Of a stretch of DNA of 64,000 nucleotides, positions 44,341-54,990 are shown piece by piece. Made by a program: the position numbers and the translations under genes. Within the stretch, counting starts at the first letter, position 1. Each line of letters starts with the position of its first letter. Source of the DNA: Rhizophagus irregularis (lineage: Eukaryota; Glomeromycota; Glomeromycetes; Glomerales; Glomeraceae); assembly GCF_026210795.1 (NCBI RefSeq), contig NC_089430.1, positions 3,658,001 to 3,722,000 of the forward strand, in the 5' to 3' direction. The notes under the pieces are model-generated. The model searched no databases, had not been told where the DNA came from, and was given only the letters and a program-made list of their open reading frames with translations.

Positions 44341-44352
44341 TTCTGTAAAGTA

Positions 44353-45102
44353 GATGGAGGCGCAGATCAAAGATTATCACAACCTTGTAGAGGTTTCGCT
44401 ACTATGTCCTCAAATTTTAGAAATTTATTGACTAATTGGTATATTACTGAAGACAAGGTATCAAATGAACAAGAACCGGAAGGAAATGAAGAAGGTTTGT
44501 ATTACAATTTTATAATAATAATATTTCCGCAATTATTAACGTATTTTTAATTTTATATAGCCATTTCATCTCCAGTGGATTTTATTACAAATATTATCTT
44601 AAAGAGGAGCTTATCCCGTCAGGATCGCGAAAATATCATGAAAAATTTGCCAAATTTCAAATCTGAGCTGCTTCTTTCATTTATGGACATTGGACAAAAG
44701 TCAGCTCTTATATATTCTCAAATGAGCTGGTATGAATTGGCGACATACACTATGGAAGAAAGCGATGGCGTATTTTCCAAAGTACATCTTCATATTGGTG
44801 ACGTCATAACAATACACGAGAAAGACAGTGGTGAATGTTATGCGATTATAAAAGGGATCTTCAAATACAAAGGCAATGATGATAAATATTATGCCTTTAT
44901 TACTATTGATTGGTTTGACAATATTAACAGAATTCACAACGTATTGAAATGTCCTCTTTTTCGCATTCAGACAAGCCAAGACATTCGCTGGAGAAGAATC
45001 TTCCCGATATCAATAATTGACCACGTACAGAAAGTTCACTGTGTCTATGATACGAAAATTGATTTGTGGATAAAAAATAATTATTATTTTACGGCTATAT
45101 AG
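44353..45102 (+). pseudogene. Tnp2-like transposase gene, copy 1, 3' part
   Basis: Continues the gene cut at 29119. 44353-44494 reads DGGADQRLSQPCRGFATMSS and LLTNWYITEDK; an intron (GTTTGT...TATATAG) leads to 44561-45102, which encodes SSPVDFITNIILKRSLSRQD, ELLLSFMDIGQKSALIYSQM, FAITIDWFDN-like and NVLKCPLFRIQ blocks and ends YYFTAI. It matches copy 2 (31864-32899) closely. In itself it has no damage. Confidence 0.75.
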
Positions 45103-45694
45103 CTTTATTATGCAGTACAATATCTCATGATTCTTTTCGGTATATTTATTTATGATAACGTGATTTATTAAATAAATAAAGATAACGATATCGTTACGAT
45201 ATCGTTTGATATCGTATTCATGAATTTATTAGGCACGTGACTTTGCAATTTTTATCCAATCAAATCATTGTTTGTTAGACATGTTAAACATTCGCACGAT
45301 TATGTTTATGTCTACATCTCTCTATTCAATTTTTTTTTTAATACCGAAAAACATTTTGACAGTTTTTGTTATCAACAGTATACTTTATTCAAAAAAATAT
45401 ATTCATATTAACAATTACAGTCAGACCACTGTATATGCGCGTCTATTTTTATTCTGGCGTACGACAGGTACATATTCTGCTCTCGCTGGGTTATGTTAAA
45501 CTATCTTTGATATTTATATAACGCGTCAAAAATAATTACGCGTTCAGTTTTAATAGTTTTTACCTTTTTATAATAATTTTTTTTTCATATCAATACCCAA
45601 AGAAAAAGAATAAAGGGAAAGAAGAAAAAAAAGAAAAAAACCATTGTGAAAAAACGAAAAAGAGAAAACAAAGGAACGAAAAGAAAGAGAGATT

Positions 45695-46045
45695 ATCCTG
45701 AAATTTTTTCACAAAAGGTACTACTGTACTTGGGGGATCATTCGAGGGTTTTTTTTTGGCCGCTGATGGAAATGCACCATTTTTAAGACCTCTATATGGT
45801 AGGCCGTATCATGGAGGCAGGGTATGCACATAGCGAAAGCGCCGTGCTCCTATGTAATACTTGGGATCTTGTGGTATCGGAAGGTAGTGGTGATGTATCA
45901 TTGGTCATAGGCAGTTGGGTGCTAATGGCTGACGACCTAAGGGACACTCTAATGAGGTAGGCCCGCCGGATGAGCTCAACCCACTTATTGCATTTTTTGA
46001 TTCTTAAGGTTGAAAATCTTGGTGACCCAAGTGTTCTGAAACCAA
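45695..46045 (+). other. GC-richer block without an ORF
   Basis: About 350 bp is markedly less AT-rich than the surroundings, with AGGCAGGGTATGCACATAGC, AAAGCGCCGTGCTCC, GGTAGTGGTGATG and GTAGGCCCGCCGGATGAGCT. No long frame is open in either direction. Possibilities: part of a high-copy retroelement or SINE, or a non-coding RNA. Directly before it (45598-45715) is an A/G-rich run. Confidence 0.4.
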
Positions 46046-46114
46046 TTTTTATTTAAAAAAAAAATTTTGTTTGATTTCTATAAACGCAGTACTTTAATTT
46101 ATGCATCTTTTTTA

Positions 46115-46265
46115 GGATTAACAACCAGCATTTGCAATGACTTTAATAAATCTCAAGAACTATCATTAAATTAGGTTGGTTTGTATCTTCAACTCCTGTA
46201 TTTTCTCATGGACAACTATATGTTGCATGTTCAAGAATAACATCAAGAAAAAATTTAAATAATTA
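46115..46265 (+). pseudogene. PIF1-like helicase C-terminal remnant (Helitron)
   Basis: Across frames the plus strand reads PAFAMT, INKSQ, VGLYL, then PVF-SHGQLYVACSRITS and RKNLN, the closing motifs of Helitron PIF1-type helicases. At least two shifts and one stop lie within 150 bases. It is an isolated fragment on the strand opposite to the Helitron at 56440-60992. Confidence 0.55.
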
Positions 46266-46419
46266 AATTTTTACTTTATTTCAAGTTTAGGTTTTAACCA
46301 TTAACTGCTAATGTAGTTAACAGGTGAATCCTAGTAGTATTTAATATTTGTGACGAAATCCGATAATGTTGTGCGTAACTACTCCATTATGTTATAACGA
46401 TATCGTCACGTTGGTTTAT

Positions 46420-46870
46420 GTTAACCATCCGGGAGAGAGATGTGTCTAATTTACCAGGTACGATCGTATCTTTAATTTCGCAGAAACTTGCACCATAATC
46501 CGTGTACTTATTAATTTAACAATTGTCACAAAGTTTCGATACAATATTAGTGTCATAACAGTTAACCATCTGGAGAGAGAGAGATGTCTAATTTACCAGG
46601 TACTTATCTTTAATTTCGCAGAAACTTGCGTTGTATGTAATACAGACTCTTGTCAATTCAGTATTTGATATAATATTAGTGTCTTATGTTAACCGTCGGA
46701 GAGAGAAGTAATTTACCAGGTGCGTCGTAATCAGGAAACTTACATCAATTCAACATTTATAATATTATTGTCATACCGATATTGTCACATTGTTTTATGT
46801 TACTAGAGAGGGATGCACCTACATAATTTACCAAGTACGATTAAACTTCGCAATACTTACTATCAATTCA
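46420..46870 (+). repeat. Four degenerate tandem units of about 110-140 bp
   Basis: Each unit has GTTAACC(A/G)TC followed by GGAGAGAGA, TAATTTACCAGGTACG and TTTCGCAGAAACTTGC. Units begin near 46420, 46558, 46686 and 46798. The later copies are eroded. No ORF. Possibly the subterminal part of a DNA element. Confidence 0.65.
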
Positions 46871-46919
46871 ACAATTGTGAATCAATAATGACGGAACGCG
46901 ACTACTTCAAGCTGTAATA

Positions 46920-47758
46920 ACAATGATATCGATACGTTGTTTTTGTTTTTCATTTTGACCATCATAATTGCATATTAATAATATATACGGCATTATCAAT
47001 TAATAAAAATTATTGAATGTACTACCTATGGTTCACAATTATTTCATGACCCTCTAAATTCTTGTCAAATATCATCTTGATACTGTTTAAATGTCGTCCT
47101 GATATCTTAATAATATTTTTAAATGAAATAATATTTTTAAATGATATCGTAACAGTACGGTTTGATAATTATATCGATACATTTTCAACATCATCATAAC
47201 ATCTTCACGAAAACATCACGATTTTTAAATGATATTGTAACAGTACAGCTTTGATAATCATAACGATACATTTTCAACATCATCATAACATCTTCACGAA
47301 AACATCACGATTTTTAAATGATATCGTAACAGTACGGTTTGATAATTATATCGATACATTTTCAACATCATCGCAACATCTTCACGATAACATCACGATT
47401 TTTAAATGATATCGTAACAGTACAGCTTTGATAATCATAACGATACATTTTCAACATCATCGTAACATCTTCACGACGACATCACGATTTTTTTGAAGAT
47501 ATCGCGACGATATAGTTATGATAGTCTTAACGATACCTTTCCAACATCTTCACAATATCAAATTACGAAATCAATATGATATTGTTCTGATATCAAAATA
47601 TTACCGATTTTAATATCGCGAAGATGTTGGAAAGGTATCGTTAAGACTATCATAACTATATCGTCGCGATATCATCAAAAAAAATCGTGATGTCATCGTG
47701 AAGATGTTGAAAATGTATCATTAAAATATTGTGGCAAATTTGAAGATTTCAGCAAAGT
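46920..47758. repeat. GATATC-rich element with tandem and inverted units; right terminus at 47758
   Basis: Units of 88-90 bp with ATGATATCGTAACAGTACGG, ACATTTTCAACATCAT and ACATCTTCACGA recur at about 47145, 47235, 47325 and 47412. A segment at 47465-47560 is repeated in reverse at 47600-47740, making a palindrome centred near 47575. The end AAATTTGAAGATTTCAGCAAAG followed by TA is a variant of the right terminus at 44350. The left terminus was not found. Confidence 0.6.
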
Positions 47759-47999
47759 AACTAATTGTAAATAGACATGTAAACAAAAAATAATCATTAT
47801 ATATAAATATGTTTATTGTATAATCAGATAAAATTATTTATCCAATTTATTATAATTATTTTTTCACATATTATACCCTTGTAGACTATGATTTTTTAGA
47901 AGACCAGGCCTCAAAGGACCCTTTAACTATCACAGTTGATAATATCATTAAACTGCCACTTGAAAAGATTATGCCAATCATTTGAAGAGAAAGGATTTA

Positions 48000-49480
48000 C
48001 CATTTATGGTAACCATTTAACACTTTGAACCTCTACAGTAAAGCTTTTAGTACTTCCAGTGGTATTGTAAAATGACCATTGGAACAGAACACTACTCTGA
48101 AATATGTAAGTAGTAACTTTAAAGACAGGATTTTGAATATTCTAAAAACCTTATAAGAAATGTTAAAAATGTGTGACCTAACTGTATATACTAATTTACT
48201 ATGGTGCAGTTTAACTACTCTAATTCTTATATTTTCATATTATTGATAATAGTGTTTGCAGTAAAATTTGTTTAATTTCTGTGATCAGCAGAATTAAACC
48301 TATGACTTTACCATAATCAGACTTAATAAAGAAATGCGATCTTAACAACTATACTAGAATGATTAACCTTTAATAAAAATTTATTTTTGCACAAATGCTT
48401 ACAAACATCATAGTTAGCTTAAACTTATTAGAAGATAAACTACTGTAAAGACATTATACCTAAGACTTTACCATCTATGGACCCCATCTAACATGTGAAC
48501 CTTTGCAGTAAAGTTCAACATACCCTTAGTGATATCGTAGAATGACCACTAAGACAAGAGTCCATCTGAGTAGTATGCAAGTAGTGACTACTTAGACAGA
48601 AAAATTGGCTTCCCATTGCTTTAGTTTCAGAACGGAGGACACCATGATTCTCTGTTAAAATGTGCAGCCTAACTGTACATACTGATACACCATGATGCAG
48701 TTCATATACATGAAACCGAAATTGGTTAATTTTGACCTCCAAAATGGTCGAAATGGTCAAAATGATTTTGACTTGAGCCTCTTCAAAAGTAGAAATGGTT
48801 GAAATTACGTCATAGTCATATGATTTTATAGTAAACAATAATATTAAAATTCAAAGTTAACGAGCTCCGCATCCAGTAATTCGATTTTTATGATCTTTAT
48901 ACGGTTGGATTTAGCTCATCAAGAGGATTCCAATGATATGTATTTCATATTTGTAGCATCAATATTGACGGAGTTATTCACGTTTAAAATTTGGTATTAA
49001 ATAGTCTTATAATTTTTATAGTAAACAATAATTTTAAAATTCAAAGTTAACGATCTCCGCATCCAGTGATTCGATTTTTATGATCTTTACGCGGTTGGAT
49101 TCAGCTCATCGAGAGGATTCCAATGATATGTATTTCATATCTGTAGCATTAATATTGACGGAGTTATTCACATTTAAAATTTTATATTAAATTATAATTA
49201 TAAAAATCACATGACTATAATGTAATTTCGACCATTTTGACTTTAATTTCATCTTTTGACCTTCCCAAGTCGAAATATTTCTACTTTTGGGCTTTAATTT
49301 CGACTTCATATATAGCAGTTCACACTAATCCTATAACTCCACTTCAACAATATGATATGTTTGTATGCAGTAAAATTCAGTGCAGATTCTGTGATCAACC
49401 AGAATTGAACCTGCATCCTCACTATAATCAGGTTTCACAAGAGGACTCACAGACAGGACCCTGAACATTATTAAAACAAC
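48000..49480 (+). repeat. Two or more degenerate tandem copies of a 480-bp unit
   Basis: Shared blocks recur in order: TTACCATNTATGG, GAACCTNTNCAGTAAAG, AGAATGACCA, AAGTAGTNACTA, CCTAACTGTANATACT, GATGCAGTT, GCAGTAAAATT and TTCTGTGATCA, first at 48000-48340 and again at 48470-48706 continued at 49315-49440. The second copy is interrupted by the element at 48707-49314. No coding frame is preserved. Confidence 0.55.
48707..49314. mobile_element. Inverted-repeat element with 10-bp target duplication (GCAGTTCAYA)
   Basis: GCAGTTCATA at 48697-48706 and GCAGTTCACA at 49315-49324 flank the element. Its ends are imperfectly inverted (ATGAAACCGAAATT / AATTTCGACTTCAT, with GGTCGAAATGG and CGACCATTTTGAC further in). 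The centre contains two direct copies of about 185 bp with TTCAAAGTTAACGA, CCGCATCCAGT and GAGGATTCCAATGATATG. The paralogous repeat unit at 48210 lacks the insert, showing the empty site. Confidence 0.6.
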
Positions 49481-50068
49481 TCAGATCCTGTGTGACTAAA
49501 ATTTCAAATGAGATATCTCAGTCAAGATTATACCTAAAAAGATGAATTATATATCAAAATGTTCGCCTCAATGAGACGAATCTAACAAGCCAAATATCAT
49601 TAAAATCCAATCACTGGATCCCGAGATAGCAAAATTTGAGGCTAAAATCTACATATAACTTTATACATTTGGAACAGAAATTAATTATAAGGTTTATACA
49701 AATTCAGATCTGAGTTTTATTAGTAATGTTCGGGGTCCTTTACAGACTAACCAATGAGCCAAGGGTGATCAACTCTTGATTCTAATTATATTATATTAGA
49801 AGAATATATATAATATACTAGTTTTCAAAAACAAGAATAATAATAATATATTAAAAATAAAAAATCATACTTATCTATCAAGAAATAATATTTTGTATAA
49901 TTAAATAAAATTAAAACAATTAGAATAAGATTATCAAGAAATTATTCACAAATATTAATTTTATATATTTTACATGAAGTTAGCTTAAAGTGAAAAAATT
50001 AAAATAATATTAAATATTTTTTATAAAAATCAACACTAGCTAAAGTAAAAGCTAATACAGTTTTTAAA

Positions 50069-50480
50069 ATGATGTTAGAAATAACAGATAAATGGTTAAT
50101 TGAATTTTTTGATAAATTATATAAAGAAACTAATTCTACTAATAAATCAGAAAAAACTAATAATAGTAATAAGAAAAAATTGGTTTTTCTATGTTATTTT
50201 TTAGCATGTATTAATAATAAGTATATTAATGAAATTAAAGTTGATATTAGTTTATATTTGCATTTTGCAAACTTCTAGAGCATCAGCTACTTCTATTGAT
50301 ATACTTGCAAACATAAGATTATTAATATTAAGAAAAACTGTAGATAGGTAAAAAAAAGTTATTTCAAATGAACATGAACAATCTGTTAATAATTATTCTT
50401 ACAAAATATAGAAAAAAAAATTATTTTAAATATTGATGATTATCATAATATTTATTATCATACTATATCATCATTATTTC
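50069..50480 (+). pseudogene. Degraded ORF of an unidentified repeated family
   Basis: ATG 50069 opens a frame with ITDKWLIEFFDKLYKETNST and KKKLVFLCYFLACINNKYIN, stopping at 50278. A shifted frame continues with SATSIDILANIRLLILRKTV and, near 50410, NIEKKIILNIDDYHNIYYH. The last phrase recalls a DDYHNIH motif of a multicopy Rhizophagus family, from memory only. The broken frame suggests a relic. Confidence 0.4.
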
Positions 50481-50501
50481 ATTATTAGAAGTATAATTAT
50501 A

Positions 50502-50690
50502 CACTGGTAAAAAAATAACCTATCCTATACATATCTTACACATATCTTATATATATCGGATACTTAAAATATAGAAAATCTTACACAAATAATATACATA
50601 TCATACACACATCAGATATTTATATATATCGTATACCTATCAGGTATCTGATATTTGTATGATATATATATAAGTTAAAGATATACTAAT
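50502..50690. mobile_element. Partial copy of the CACTGG foldback MITE
   Basis: Starts CACTGGTAAAAAAATAACC and follows the left half of the element at 52276-52554 (ACACATATCTTA, ATACATATCA, CTATCAGGTATCTGAT). The right half with its inverted terminus is missing. Confidence 0.6.
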
Positions 50691-50939
50691 ATGTAATTAT
50701 TTTTAGAAATTTATATATAAGGTTGCAATTATTACAACATACATAGTTGTAATTACAACACAATATTATAATTATTATATAATATTATAATTACTACTAG
50801 TATTATAATTATTATATAATGTTGTACAGTCAGACCTCTATAATTGCACTTTCTATAATTGCACCCACTATATCATCAGGAAATTTTATAGCGCGAAAAA
50901 TTGCGTAAGTTTACGATTTTGTAAGTTTACGAAAGTTTA

Positions 50940-51650
50940 TGGCATAATATTTCGAAAAATTTCAAAATATTACGTAAGTTTACAATTTCGTAAGATTTAT
51001 GTGATATTACGGTTAAAATATTACGTAAGTTTTCAATATCGTAAGATTTACGCAATATTACGGTCAAAATATTCTGCAAATTTACGAAACTGTAAACCTG
51101 CGTAATATTACGGTTGAAATATTTCAAAAATTTACGAAACTGTAAACCTGCGTAATATTACGGTTGAAATATTTCGAAAATTTACGAAACTGTAAACCTG
51201 CGTAATATTACGGTTAAAATATTTCAAAAATTTACGAAACTGTAAACCTGCGTAATATTACGGTTAAAATATTTCAAAAATTTACGAAACTGTAAACCTG
51301 CGTAATATTACGGTTAAAATATTTCGAAAATTTACAAAACTGTAAACCTGCGTAATATTACGGTTAAAATATTTCGAAAATTTACGAAACTGTAAATCTG
51401 CGTAATATTACGGTTGAAATATTTCGAAAATTTACGAAACTGTAAACCTGCATAATATTACGGTTAAAATATTTCGAAAATTTACGAAACTGTAAACCTG
51501 CGTAATATTACGGTTGAAATATTTCGAAAATTTACGAGATTGTAAACCTGCGTAATATTACGGTTAAAATATTTTGAAAATTTACGAAACTGTAAACCTG
51601 CGTAATATTACGGTTGAAATATTTCGAAAATTTACGAGATTGTAAACTGC
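50940..51650. repeat. 50-bp tandem repeat, about 12-14 copies
   Basis: Unit: TTTACGAAACTGTAAACCTG, then CGTAATATTACGGTTAAAAT, then ATTTCGAAAA. From 51080 to 51640 copies are almost identical; the first few (50940-51080) are diverged. CGTAATATTACG is a perfect palindrome and GTAAA/TTTAC words add dyad symmetry. There are no spacers, so it is a simple tandem repeat and not a CRISPR. Confidence 0.9.
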
Positions 51651-51872
51651 ATATGCAGTAGAACGTATACAAGGGGCATGTGATACTATTGAATAATCAA
51701 AAATAATATAAACACCTTTTCTTTTATATAAACACCTTTTTTTTTAAGTTTGGGAAAGCAAATTTATTTTTATTTACAAATTTTTTATTATTTACAATTT
51801 TTATGTTAAAAATTAAAGTAAATTCTAATTTTTATTATAACTTAATAAAAAAAATACACATTTGATACTTGT

Positions 51873-51957
51873 TCGCTACTATTTTATAAAATAGTACCCA
51901 GGCTGTACGGCGTGGACGTCAGTATCAGTCACAGCCCAAAAAAACGTGAGTCTCCAG
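51873..51957 (-). repeat. Dispersed GC-richer repeat, copy 2
   Basis: Reversed, it reads GGGCTGTGACTGATACTGAC, GTCCACGCCGTACAGCCTGG and GTACTATTTTATAAAATAGT, aligning with 40655-40735 in opposite orientation. Confidence 0.5.
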
Positions 51958-52275
51958 CCGATATTTGGTACAAACTGGGCCTAGCTACTCACTTAATAAA
52001 TAATAAAAAAATAAAAATAATTATCTTCTTCTACGATACGTAGGTAAGTTTCTCCTTGCCCTACGATCATCACGCGTGACTAAAATTGATCAAATTTATC
52101 AAATTTAAAACATGAACGTAAATATTAATTATAAATTTTATTATAGTATAATTACCCGGCCTCTCCCAAAATCTCGTTCTAAATTCACGATAATATCTTG
52201 TGCCGGTACACGTCCACAGCCGCCGCCCAGGGTTACCATTACGATAAAGGACATAGTTCTAAATATCAAAATCAG

Positions 52276-52554
52276 CACTGGTAAAAAAATGATTTATCCT
52301 ACACATATCTTACACATATTGGGTACTTAAAATGTAGAAAATCATACACAAATAATACACATATCATATACATATCAGGTACTAATATATATATCATACA
52401 TATATCAGGTATCTGATAGGTATACTATATATATAAGTACCCGATATGTGTATGATATGTGTATTATTTGTGTATGATTTTCTACATTTTGAGTACCCGA
52501 TATATGTAAGATATGTGTAGGATATGTGTAGGATAGACCATTTTTTTACCAGTG
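52276..52554. mobile_element. Foldback MITE with CACTGGTAAAAAA ends, 3-bp duplication
   Basis: 279 bp, nearly a complete palindrome: CACTGGTAAAAAAATG on the left, CATTTTTTTACCAGTG on the right, with arms of more than 120 bp made of ACACATATC, GTAGAAAATCATACACAAAT and ATCAGGTA words. CAG flanks both sides. CACT(G) ends with a 3-bp duplication fit the CACTA/EnSpm group, the class to which the Tnp2-like genes in this window would belong. Confidence 0.75.
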
Positions 52555-54529
52555 CAGTTTGAATATTCGGTAAATACATTTAATTTATATGAATGTAATT
52601 TTATTTATTTACTTACATGGTAATCCCTGACGAGGTTCCTCCACTTTTGGCTGCACTGTTGCCCGGAAACCCTCGTTCGAAATATTCTATTTATTCTGAT
52701 TCAATTAAATGGATTGGTTAATTTGAATTTAAATTCTTTCTTAAAGAAATTATAAATATTAGTCATATGAACCTATTGGCAACAGAGTCCCAAAAATCTT
52801 GGCGGCTTCTACCATTAATATTGTGGTAGGCGCGGTTTCTGTCTCGGCGTATGTCAACAAGTTCGTCCATCATAGCCCAGTTCTAATGGACGTTATAGTG
52901 GGAACGACGACGTGTGTGGCGAGGCATTATTAGATTAGATTTGATTTTTATAATTTGATTTTGGGATGAGTAAAAATTTGAAAGAAAGTCGTAAAATGTC
53001 ACTTTAAATAAAATTTGAACAATACCTCTTTGGTTTGATTTTATTTCTCGTTTCAATTAAAATTTAATTTATTAGACTTTTCATCATTAAACAGATTAAT
53101 TAAATCTCATGCGGATATGGATTATCTAAATATAAATATCATGATTCTAAATATAAATATAAATCACTTAATTTATTTTAATTTTTTTTTAAAAAAAAAA
53201 ATCTTAGTTTGATTTCAATTAAAAATAATTAAAAATCATGTACATGTTTTGGTTATTTAAATATAAATATCAATATATTATATTTAAAAATAAACCAATT
53301 TATTATTAGCACATTCTATTGAATTTTAAAAAAATCAATTTTTTTTTAAAAAAAAATCATCAATATATCATATTTAAAAATAAAACAATTATATTCTGAT
53401 TAAATATTTTGCGTACATTTCTTAAAAAAATCATAAAAAAAAATCTTGTACGTCGTACATGCAATTACTAAATATCATCCCCTCGTGATAAATAAAAAAT
53501 TACGCAACACAAATTCAACACAAACTCAACACAAATTTAACAAATTTAACGAAATTTGGCCAAAATTAATAATTTTTTACCAGAATTATCAACACAAATT
53601 AAACACAAATTGTACACAAATTTCAGTCACGATTTATTTATGTCACACCCGCTGTACAATATACATAATTTTTTAAAATGCAAATTTCTGTAATTTTATG
53701 ATATCGTATTTTCTGGCCAATCAAAATTAGGCTGATCCTTGCATGTGATTTAATCATTTAATCATGCACGCGTTTTTGTCTTATTTATTTTTGTTTCTTA
53801 TTTCTTTATTCTTTTGTTCAATATTTTTAATTTTTTTGTCTCTTCTTTCTATTATTTCTTTAATTATATACAATATGTTTACATATATTTCATAATTTAT
53901 TGCTTTGCAGGTATAGAAATATTTGTTTATTAATACTAATTATTTTCATTTTTTTTTACCTCTTTGTTATTTTGTATCGTAATACTAACAATAATATCCA
54001 TGTTTCCTTTATTCCTTTTTACTTGTACTTTAATACTAACGATACTAACAATACTAACAACATGTTTATTTTTTCCTTTCTCTTTATTTCTTTATTCTTT
54101 TGTTCAATTACTTTGCAGTTATAGAAATATTTATTTATTAATACTAATTATTTTAATATTAACGCGTTTTTTTTTTACCTCTTTGTTACTTTATGTCGTA
54201 ATACTAACAATACTATCTACGTTTCCTTTATTTCTTTTTACTTGTACTTTAATACTAATGATAATATCCATGTTTCTTTTACTCCTTTTACTGTTTCTTT
54301 AACTCTTTTTACCTTAATACTAACAATAATAACAATATTTCTTTTATCTTTATATCTAATACTAACGTTACTATAGCTGTTTCTCTTCTTTTTACTTCTA
54401 ATAATATTGTTACTCTACTCTTTCTTTTTTTTACTTTTATGTATTCTGTATATATTAATAAATACTTGTAATTTTTTATGATTATATCTAATAAAACATA
54501 CATTATATAAACTTATAGTACAGAAAATG

Positions 54530-54990
54530 AAGTATTATTTATCGAAATATTTTGAAATATTACGAAATATTAAGTTGTGTAAAATCACAGAATATTACGA
54601 ATCATCAAATTATGGAACATTACGCATCATAGAATTTCGAAATATTTTAAAAAGTTGTGAAGTATTACGCAGTAAAATTACGGAATATTACGAATCGTAA
54701 AATTACAAAGCCTTGCATACAGTAATATTTCGAAATATTTTAAAAAGTTACAAAATATTACGCTTACGCAAACTTGCGGCAGGTCTGAAAACTTACGAAA
54801 TATTATGTAAAATTACGAAATATTGTGAACCGCAAAATTACGGAATATTACAAATCGTAAAATTACGAAGCTTTGCATATCGTAATATTTCGAAATATTT
54901 TAAAAAGTTACAAAATATTACGCTTACGCAAACTTGCGGCGGGTCTGGAAGCTTACGAAATATTATGATGTGTAAACTTGCGCAACTTTT
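54530..54990 (+). repeat. Duplicated AATATTACG-rich segment
   Basis: A block with GTAATATTTCGAAATATTTT, AAAGTTACAAAATATTACGC and TTACGCAAACTTGCGGC occurs at about 54720 and again at about 54885, roughly 165 bp apart. It shares words with the 50-bp array at the other end of the element. Upstream (53900-54480) is a T-rich stretch with AATACTAAC repeats. Confidence 0.65.

Larger units (their letters stand above)
29120..44350. mobile_element. 15.2-kb terminal-inverted-repeat element inserted in the Tnp2 gene
   Basis: The left end reads CTTTACTGAAATATTCAAAT and the right end, reversed, reads CTTTACAGAAACCTCAAAAT. TA flanks both (29118-29119, 44351-44352). Ignoring the insert and one TA joins CATTTAGTA to GATGGAGGC, giving HLVDGG, exactly as in the uninterrupted copy 2 (HLVDGGIDYRLSQ). 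Subterminal DNA at both ends is rich in GATATCGTNACGATATC-type words (29145-29720 and 43980-44340). Contents: a DIRS-like fragment, inverted Tnp2 copy 2, LFLRTR gene 6, a small ORF at 41317 and splice-like array C. No transposase clearly its own was found. It may be one large element or an element enlarged by later insertions. Similar ends occur at 8248 and 47758. Confidence 0.7.

Noticed and set aside
50940-51650. Possible CRISPR array
   Set aside because: The 50-bp units are contiguous with no unique spacers, and the context is a eukaryotic transposon.
53900-54302. Plus-strand hydrophobic ORFs that look like multi-pass membrane proteins
   Set aside because: They arise from T-rich AATACTAAC repeats inside a TA element; the same words in every frame give similar hydrophobic peptides.
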